The translations under genes were made by a program, and so were the position numbers. Below are positions 1 to 3,951 of a stretch of DNA of 6,426 bases, piece by piece. Position 1 is the stretch's first letter. Each line of letters starts with the position of its first letter. This stretch comes from Pseudomonadota bacterium (GTDB lineage Bacteria > Myxococcota_A > Polyangia > Fen-1088), in NCBI GenBank assembly GCA_023438785.1, contig JAEXQJ010000052.1, forward strand, positions 1 through 6,426, written 5' to 3'. The notes below the pieces were generated by a model. That model saw only the letters and a program-made list of their open reading frames with translations. It had not been told where the DNA came from and searched no databases.

Positions 1-279
1 GCGTTTTCGCTCGGTCTCCAAACCGTTCGGTGCTCTAGCGCGGAGCTGCGCAAGTGGTTCGGTCACGATCCGGCTCGTTGGAATGAGTTCCGGCGTCGCT
101 ACTTCATCGAGCTGCAAGCGCATCCCCAGGCTTGGCAGCCCCTTTTGCAGGCCGCCGCCAAAGGGCCGATCACTCTCGTCTATTCTGCCCACGACACCGA
201 GCACAACGCGGCGGTTGCGCTACGTGAGTTTCTTGAACATCAGCGTGGCCGTCGTGGCCACGGCTCTGGCGCCGGGTGA
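1..279 (+). CDS. DUF488 family protein, C-terminal part (5' end outside window)
   Basis: Reading from base 1 in frame 1 gives 92 codons ending at the TGA at 277-279. From residue 14 onward the sequence has the typical DUF488 core: ELRKWFGHDPARWNEFRRRY, followed by a segment around PLLQAAAKGPITLVYSAHD and then the conserved EHNAAVALREFLE. DUF488 proteins are small cytoplasmic proteins (about 115-125 residues) of unknown biochemical function. The core normally lies after an N-terminal part of about 45 residues containing a 'VDRLWPRG'-like motif, which is not in the window. The first 12 or so visible residues (AFSLGLQTVRCS) do not clearly match the family, so the gene may be damaged just upstream, or simply divergent there. 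Its last 40 bases overlap the end of the opposite-strand glycosylase gene. The family call is recognition by eye. Confidence 0.8.
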   Translation, partial: AFSLGLQTVRCSSAELRKWFGHDPARWNEFRRRYFIELQAHPQAWQPLLQAAAKGPITLVYSAHDTEHNAAVALREFLEHQRGRRGHGSGAG

Positions 280-944
280 ATCAGCCCCTTCGCGAGCAGG
301 CTCCCACCCAAAGAGCAGAAATAGAGACAGCCGCGAAGGTCGCCGAAGCGCTCCACCACGGCATTCAAGTCCGCCACGGAAGACACGTGCAGCAGAGTGC
401 CCAGACCGCGGCCGACGCCCACGTCCCCCGGCGGAAACTCGTCGAGGCGCCCCAAACCACGCAGCAGCACCAAGCCGGCACTCCAAGGGCCGATACTGGG
501 CAGCTCGGTGAGCAATCTGAGCGCGTCGCTCGTGCTCATCGCGGCGAGGTTGGCCTCGGTGAGCGCCCCGGAGGCGATTTCCCGCGCGATGGTGTGCAGC
601 GACTCGGCCTTGCGCCGGCTCAGCCCGCACCCGCTCAGGGCATCGATGCGAGCCTCGGCAAAGGAACGTGCCGTGGGGAAGAGCTGGAATCGCTCGCCGC
701 CCACGTCGAGGTGCTCGCCAAAACGTTGGACAAGCCTGCCAAAGATGGCGAGGCCTGCTTCGAGGCTGACCTGCTGAAACGGCACTACGCTCGCGAAGGT
801 CTCGAAGAGACTCGCGAAGCGCGGCGGGCGCATGCCCCGTAGCGCCCACGCCGTTAATCGTAGCGCGGGCTCGGCTGTCGCTCTTTCGTGGAGCGGGGCG
901 GGGTCCACATCGAGGCCAAGCATTCGGCGAAGCGTCGCATCCAA
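240..944 (-). CDS. alkA: AlkA-type DNA-3-methyladenine glycosylase II, N-terminally truncated
   Basis: This is a base-excision repair glycosylase of the HhH-GPD superfamily, which removes alkylated bases such as 3-methyladenine from DNA. The 234-residue product (TTG start at 944) has the helix-hairpin-helix at about residues 144-165 (LTELPSIGPWSAGLVLLRGLG). It is followed by LDEFPPGDVGV, where Asp174 aligns with the catalytic aspartate of E. coli AlkA (Asp238). RPPRFASLFETF at 39-50 and the C-terminal YFCSLGGSLLAKGLI are also typical. Family members are commonly about 280-300 residues with an extra N-terminal domain. Here the protein begins at LDATLRRMLGLDVD, which is normally internal, and an in-frame TAG (945-947) lies immediately upstream. 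This is where IS21 sequence starts on the other strand. The first ATG is at 921-923 (residue 8), and no good ribosome-binding site precedes either start. The catalytic domain is intact, but the gene has probably been cut by the insertion or deletion and may be a pseudogene. Confidence 0.85.
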   Translation of the reverse strand: MDATLRRMLGLDVDPAPLHERATAEPALRLTAWALRGMRPPRFASLFETFASVVPFQQVSLEAGLAIFGRLVQRFGEHLDVGGERFQLFPTARSFAEARIDALSGCGLSRRKAESLHTIAREIASGALTEANLAAMSTSDALRLLTELPSIGPWSAGLVLLRGLGRLDEFPPGDVGVGRGLGTLLHVSSVADLNAVVERFGDLRGCLYFCSLGGSLLAKGLIHPAPEPWPRRPR

Positions 945-947
945 CTA

Positions 948-1277
948 GCTCACTGGCACCACACCCTGGGCATGGACAACTCGCGCGACGTGCTCATGAC
1001 TCAACTGGCGACGGTGGACGTCCTCATCATCGACGACTTCGCGCTGGAGCCCATGAACCGCGACGAGAGCCGCGATGTGTACCAGCTCTTTGTCGAGCGA
1101 AACGCACGCGCCTCGACGCTGGTGACCAGCAACCGCGACACCGACGAGTGGATCGCCACCTTCGACGACGCCCTGCTGGCCCAGAGCGCCGTCGACCGCT
1201 TCAAGAACAACGCATTCGACCTCGTCGTCGATGGCGACTCCTACCGCTCGCGCCTCAAGCCCAGCATCGACACGGTC
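948..1277 (+). pseudogene. istB: istB, IS21 helper ATPase, C-terminal fragment
   Basis: The frame reads continuously from 888 to 1562, but IstB resemblance spans only the part from about LAHWHHTLGMDNSRD to SYRSRLKPSI. IstB is the AAA+ ATPase that assembles on target DNA and activates the IstA transposase. Visible motifs are Walker B (VLIIDDFAL), the sensor-1 region (LVTSNRDTDEW) and the conserved LLAQSAVDRF arginine region near the end. The P-loop (Walker A) and the N-terminal half (roughly 120 of about 250 residues) are missing, so the product cannot bind ATP normally. Downstream of RLKPSI the frame runs through the terminal repeats of the element and past its end (1482) to a stop at 1562, so the native stop appears lost or the tail is non-native. 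The bases from 888 to 947 belong to the antisense alkA region. Confidence 0.85.
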
Positions 1278-1430
1278 GGACCTCCGCCTGCGGCTCCGGT
1301 GAGGAAGGTGCCGAGCCAACCCCGCCGCAAAGTGACCACACGTCGCCGCAGCGTCGGTCCCTACGGGACCTCCGGGCTCGCCACCGTCCCCAATCTGTGG
1401 CGTTTGATCCCCCGGTCCCGATGCCCGTCA

Positions 1431-1477
1431 CCTGGCCCCATCACCCTGGCGAGACCTGGCCCCATCACCCTGGCGAG
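1431..1477 (+). repeat. Two tandem 24-bp IS21 terminal repeats
   Basis: The 23-base unit beginning CCTGGCCCCATCACCCTGGC and ending GAG occurs at 1431-1453 and again at 1455-1477, separated by one base, giving a 24-base period. The second copy is followed by TGACA, ending at 1482. IS21-family ends carry such short tandem or inverted repeats as transposase-binding sites, so these are probably IstA-binding sites of the lost element. Confidence 0.85.
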
Positions 1478-1482
1478 TGACA

Positions 1483-1689
1483 CTGCTTCTTTCGGAACGA
1501 TTGGACCGCGAGCCCGGAGGAGGGGACGAGATTGCGACACACGGATCCGGCTGCGTCGGTAAGCGCTGCACGGAGCGCCGAGGGTGGGGCGATCTTCAAC
1601 TGAGGCGGTGAAAGACGAACGCGGCGAAGCTGCACACGCTTCCGACCAGCGGCGAAATGAATGGTCTCTGCCTTGCTTTCGGCGGTGGT
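1483..1689. other. Non-coding spacer after the IS21 end
   Basis: No gene is supported here. Open frames cross the stretch on both strands but show no recognisable protein. A GGAGGAGGGGA purine run at 1517-1527 has no plausible start codon in position. The stretch leads into the decayed exported-protein gene. Confidence 0.5.
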
Positions 1690-2099
1690 ATGCGCGCCGT
1701 GCTGGCCCTCATCCTTGCAACGTCCACCCTCGTGATGGATCCGATGTCCGCGAAAGCGGGGGCACGGATTCCGCGCCGGACACTGAGTCCCAAGCCGGCG
1801 AGAAGTCCCCTCCTGCAGCGGTGCCAGCGCCGGCGAAACCATGGAACAAGTACCAGACGGTGCTCGCCTTGAACCTCGGCTTCCTTTCAGCCGTTGGAGG
1901 GTACGGCCTGACCTTCTCGCTCCTTCCCGCCTCGTTCCTCGAAAACGAAGCTGGCGTTGGCGTGGGAGGGAGCGGACTTCAGCTCTCGGCCATGCAAAAG
2001 GTGGTTCCCGGCTCTGAGGAGACGGGCCGTTTCGTTGCTGGCGTGGGGCTTTCCTTCGCCGGCGGAAGCAGCGATGCCCGTCGGCTGGTTATGTGCTGA
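1690..2099 (+). pseudogene. Decayed exported or outer-membrane-like protein (frameshift, probably 3'-truncated)
   Basis: The ATG at 1690 starts a clear signal peptide, MRAVLALILATSTLVMDPMS followed by AKAG, with a basic residue, a hydrophobic core and an AKA-type signal peptidase I site. An alternative in-frame ATG is at 1657. In that frame the downstream sequence then becomes low-quality Arg/Pro text and stops by 1872. In another frame the text that follows is protein-like: GTDSAPDTESQAGEKSPPA, a Pro/Ala linker, then a Gly-rich hydrophobic stretch (LNLGFLSAVGGYGLTFSLLP ... EAGVGVGGSGLQLSAMQ ... RFVAGVGLSFAGGSS). This suggests beta-strands or membrane-associated segments. The two frames join properly if one G is added to the GGGGG at 1758-1762. 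The second frame ends at the TGA at 2097-2099, overlapping the end of the opposite ubiquitin-like gene, and its last dozen codons look like run-off. I do not recognise the family. A sequencing error in the G run is the main alternative. Confidence 0.5.
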
Positions 2100-2502
2100 C
2101 GTGATGGGCGCCTTGGTTGCGCCGGATGCCGGCGAGCAGCACCGATGTCATCAGGAGGGCGAAGGCACCCATGGCCCACCCGGGGAGGGCCGGGACCGGC
2201 TCGGTGGCCAGCGTCAGGTGAATCGTCGCCTCTTTCTGGATGTTGTAGTCGGACACCGTGCGATTGTCTTCGAGTTCCTTGCCCGCAAAGATGAGGACCT
2301 GCTGGTCCACCGGGATGTCCTCCTTGTCCTGGATCTGGGCCTTCACACTGGCGATTGTGTCGGTGGGCTCGACGTCGAGGGTGATGTTCTTGCCGGTCAG
2401 AGTCCGGACGAAGATCTGCATGGCCATGGCCGGAACCACCCAAAGGAGCACGCCGAGCGCGATGGCCGCCGGGATGAGCCGGCGCAACTTGAATCGCAGC
2501 AT
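2089..2502 (-). CDS. Exported ubiquitin-like protein with C-terminal sorting/transmembrane tail
   Basis: The product has 137 residues in three parts. Residues 1-27 are a Sec signal peptide: basic start MLRFKLRR, hydrophobic core, and AMA as the likely signal peptidase I site. Residues 28-98 are ubiquitin, from MQIFVRTLTGKNITLDVEP to TIHLTL. By eye about 55 of 71 positions equal human ubiquitin. Lys11, 27, 33, 48 and 63, Leu8 and Ile44 (ubiquitin numbering) are kept; Lys6 is Arg, Lys29 is Gln, Arg42 is Val and Val70 is Thr. Ubiquitin's RLRGG end is absent. From residue 99 comes ATEP, then VPALPGW (103-109), a hydrophobic segment (110-126) and RR, the three-part layout of PEP-CTERM/IPTL-CTERM sorting signals processed by exosortase-like enzymes. 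I infer a periplasmic or surface-displayed ubiquitin fold, membrane-anchored at least transiently, that cannot conjugate through Gly76. The ATG at 2502 has only a weak upstream GGGA. The gene is divergent from rpoZ, and no E1/E2/E3 or exosortase gene is nearby. The fold assignment is very sure; the role is unknown. Confidence 0.93.
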   Translation of the reverse strand: MLRFKLRRLIPAAIALGVLLWVVPAMAMQIFVRTLTGKNITLDVEPTDTIASVKAQIQDKEDIPVDQQVLIFAGKELEDNRTVSDYNIQKEATIHLTLATEPVPALPGWAMGAFALLMTSVLLAGIRRNQGAHHVST

Positions 2503-2789
2503 GGTTGATCCCAGGTCGGCAGGTGTTGGTCACTTCTGAACCGCCGTAGCCCCGAGCCCGCGCATCGAGGGCCGCGCCCGCGCTGCATGGTGGAGCGCCG
2601 TCGGCCGTTGGGGAATTCCTCTCTCCGGGCGCCCGCAGGCCACCTTGTCCGCCTTTCGAGCCGCCGCTGTGCTACCTTCCGGCGGTCCTCTCCACATCGT
2701 CTTCCCTCCCCGCCCGAGAAAACCGACAGTCCGTCGGCCCCTGGCAGTCATGGCAGTCGAAGCGCTCAGGACGGAAGGGAAGAAGGAGC
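2503..2789. promoter_or_regulatory. Divergent intergenic region between ubiquitin-like gene and rpoZ
   Basis: The two genes are transcribed away from each other, so these 287 bases must hold the promoters or leaders of both. I see no convincing protein on either strand. On the + strand TGCTACCTT at 2670-2678 fits an extended -10 element (TGC then TACCTT, 2673-2678), with no good -35 hexamer at the usual spacing. It would give rpoZ a leader of about 100 bases. I could not pick a promoter for the ubiquitin-like gene on the minus strand. The region is an inference from layout plus one weak motif. Confidence 0.4.
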
Positions 2790-3074
2790 ATGGCACGTGT
2801 GACGGTAGAGGACTGCGTCCGCGCGATAGGCAACCACTTCGCGCTGGCGGTTATCGGGGCCCAACGCGCCCGCGCCCTTGCGCAGGGCGTTCGGCCGTTG
2901 GTGATCTGCGACAACAACCACTCCGTGACCGCCCTGCGTGAGATCGCGGCAGGTAAGGTCTCGATCAACGAGTCGGTGACCTCGGTTCTCGAGGAGCACT
3001 CCAGAGCTGTGAAGGCCCTGGACGGCATTCGCCGGCCACGCCGATCCGGCGTCGCACGCCCGACCGGAGGGTAG
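2790..3074 (+). CDS. rpoZ: DNA-directed RNA polymerase omega subunit
   Basis: This is the small omega subunit, which binds the C-terminal region of beta-prime and helps fold and assemble RNA polymerase; in many bacteria it also forms part of a ppGpp site. The 94-residue product begins MARVTVEDCV, the usual omega start. It continues with FALAVIGAQRARALAQGVRP (helix with the conserved A..RAR segment) and then the hallmark VTALREIAAGKVS. The length is normal for omega. A GGAAGGGA (2773-2780) sits 9 bases before the ATG and is the likelier Shine-Dalgarno sequence; the AAGGAG at 2783-2788 is only one base from the start codon and too close. The last 15 or so residues are an Arg/Pro/Gly-rich tail without family resemblance. 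The usual partner genes gmk and relA/spoT are not adjacent on this side. Confidence 0.93.
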   Translation: MARVTVEDCVRAIGNHFALAVIGAQRARALAQGVRPLVICDNNHSVTALREIAAGKVSINESVTSVLEEHSRAVKALDGIRRPRRSGVARPTGG

Positions 3075-3190
3075 CCGGAATCACGCAAACATAGCCGTGG
3101 CGCATGTGCAGTTGCGCAGCTATGGATCACTCGTCGGCTCGCTTGAACTCGGGCCTTCGAAAACTGGGCCAGATACGTAAGAGACAAGAC

Positions 3191-3196
3191 AAGGAG
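3191..3196 (+). promoter_or_regulatory. Ribosome-binding site of the RRM gene
   Basis: AAGGAG sits 6 bases before the ATG at 3203. It is the strongest Shine-Dalgarno match in this part and fixes the start of the RRM protein, excluding the longer in-frame reading from 3104. Confidence 0.8.
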
Positions 3197-3202
3197 CCGA
3201 AC

Positions 3203-3508
3203 ATGGGAAAGAGACTGTACATTGGGAATCTGTCGTTCTCGACGACCGAGGCTGATCTGCTCGATGCCTTCAAGGCCGAGGGGCACGAGGTGAGCGAGGT
3301 GAAGCTCGTGCTGGATCGCGACACGGGCCGCCCTCGCGGCTTCGCCTTCGTCGAGATGGCGAACGATGCCGCGGCCGCGAAGGCCATCAGTTCCCTCAAT
3401 GGCCGCGAACTGCAAGGACGCACCATCTCCGTGAGCGAGGCTCGCGAGCGCACCGGCGGTGGCGGTGGCGGTGGCGGACATGGTGGACGGGGCGGCGGTC
3501 GCTGGTGA
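3203..3508 (+). CDS. RRM-domain RNA-binding protein with glycine-rich tail
   Basis: The protein has 101 residues and a single RNA recognition motif. RNP2 is LYIGNL (residues 5-10) and RNP1 is RGFAFVEM (45-52), with the aromatic residues at Tyr6, Phe47 and Phe49 that stack on RNA bases. The fold continues through AAAAKAISSLNGRELQGRTI to about residue 78. Residues 85-101 are almost only Gly with His/Arg and end RGGGRW, an RGG-like tail. Such small bacterial RRM proteins resemble the cyanobacterial Rbp cold-induced proteins and eukaryotic glycine-rich RNA-binding proteins; they bind single-stranded RNA in the cytoplasm. The start at 3203 is chosen over an upstream in-frame start at 3104 because AAGGAG (3191-3196) lies 6 bases before it and the RRM begins immediately. 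The next gene follows after 7 bases, suggesting one transcript. Confidence 0.93.
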   Translation: MGKRLYIGNLSFSTTEADLLDAFKAEGHEVSEVKLVLDRDTGRPRGFAFVEMANDAAAAKAISSLNGRELQGRTISVSEARERTGGGGGGGGHGGRGGGRW

Positions 3509-3515
3509 GGAGCTC

Positions 3516-3710
3516 GTGAGAGGTCGCACCAACGATCCGTTCGAGAAGCGCAAGAAAGAGGTGGCGCGCCAAAAGCGCCAGCAAGAGAAGGCGGAGCGCC
3601 GTCAGCAGCGTGCCCACGAACGTGACGCGCGCGACCCCTCGGCACCCGGGGAGGATCCCGACATCGCCGGGATCGTCCCGGGCCCGCAGCCGCCGAAGGA
3701 AAACGGCTAG
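3516..3710 (+). CDS. Small, highly charged protein downstream of RRM gene
   Basis: I read a 64-residue protein from the GTG at 3516, preceded by GAGGAG at 3507-3512. The Shine-Dalgarno spacing is short, and the motif overlaps the stop of the RRM gene, fitting translational coupling. The first half (TNDPFEKRKKEVARQKRQQE and the following KAERRQQR) is a continuous Lys/Arg/Glu/Gln helix that could form a coiled coil or bind nucleic acid. The second half is acidic and proline-rich (APGEDPDIAGIVPGPQPP). A longer reading from 3459 would overlap the RRM gene's glycine-rich coding region and is less likely. I do not recognise a named family. Small DPF-K/R-rich proteins of this type do sit beside RNA-binding protein genes in related bacteria as far as I recall, which suggests, but does not show, a role in RNA or ribosome biology. 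Confidence 0.7.
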   Translation: MRGRTNDPFEKRKKEVARQKRQQEKAERRQQRAHERDARDPSAPGEDPDIAGIVPGPQPPKENG

Positions 3711-3951
3711 TCCCAGCGCATGACCACGATGCGAGCCCGCTGCCCGGACTCGCACTCCACGGCGACCTGAGACGCCCTTCAATCGATCCATCCAGCGTGG
3801 GCGGCCGCTCGGCAGCCCGCGCCGACGCGGCTCTTCGCGGGGCCGCTGCTCCAGGGGCAGGCGCACACGCGCGCTGACCGTCGAGAACTGGTCTTGGTCG
3901 GGCAGATGGAGCTCTGTCGCAGTCCGTCCCTCACATTTGCAGTACCCCCCA
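3711..3951. other. Intergenic region before the radical SAM gene
   Basis: About 240 bases without a supported gene. Open frames here, including one reaching back on the minus strand over the RRM gene, give Arg/Pro-rich text with no family resemblance. I found no clear hairpin plus T-run terminator after 3710 and no convincing promoter or Shine-Dalgarno sequence before 3952. Confidence 0.5.

Larger units (their letters stand above)
948..1482 (+). mobile_element. IS21-family insertion sequence remnant (right end)
   Basis: This is a deletion remnant of an IS21-like element. It contains the C-terminal half of the istB helper ATPase gene, followed by a non-coding end with two tandem copies of a 24-base unit. 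It finishes ...GAGTGACA at 1482, matching the TG...CA style of IS21 termini and their multiple terminal repeats. The transposase gene (istA), the 5' half of istB including the P-loop, and the left end are all absent. The left boundary is placed where alkA homology stops on the other strand (945) and IstB homology begins (about 948). The remnant cannot move by itself. No target-site duplication can be tested because the left end is lost. Confidence 0.75.

Noticed and set aside
1465..1842. Minus-strand open frame of 125 codons beside the IS end.
   Set aside because: It reads through the IS terminal repeat and antisense to the exported-protein signal peptide, with no recognisable domain.
2089..2502. 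Eukaryotic contamination as the source of the ubiquitin sequence.
   Set aside because: The frame is continuous with a bacterial signal peptide and sorting tail, ubiquitin is not in a polyubiquitin or ribosomal fusion, and it lies between an IS21 scar and bacterial rpoZ in one contiguous GC-rich sequence.
2089..2502. A Bil- or CBASS-type bacterial ubiquitination operon.
   Set aside because: No E1-, E2-, RING- or JAB-like gene is next to it, the protein is exported, and it lacks a C-terminal glycine.
3104..3202. Longer N-terminus for the RRM protein.
   Set aside because: The added residues show no resemblance to RRM proteins, and a strong AAGGAG marks the ATG at 3203.
2672..3553. A 293-codon open frame on the minus strand over rpoZ and the RRM gene.
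   Set aside because: It is antisense to two clearly recognised genes, its product has no recognisable family, and long shadow frames are common at this GC content.
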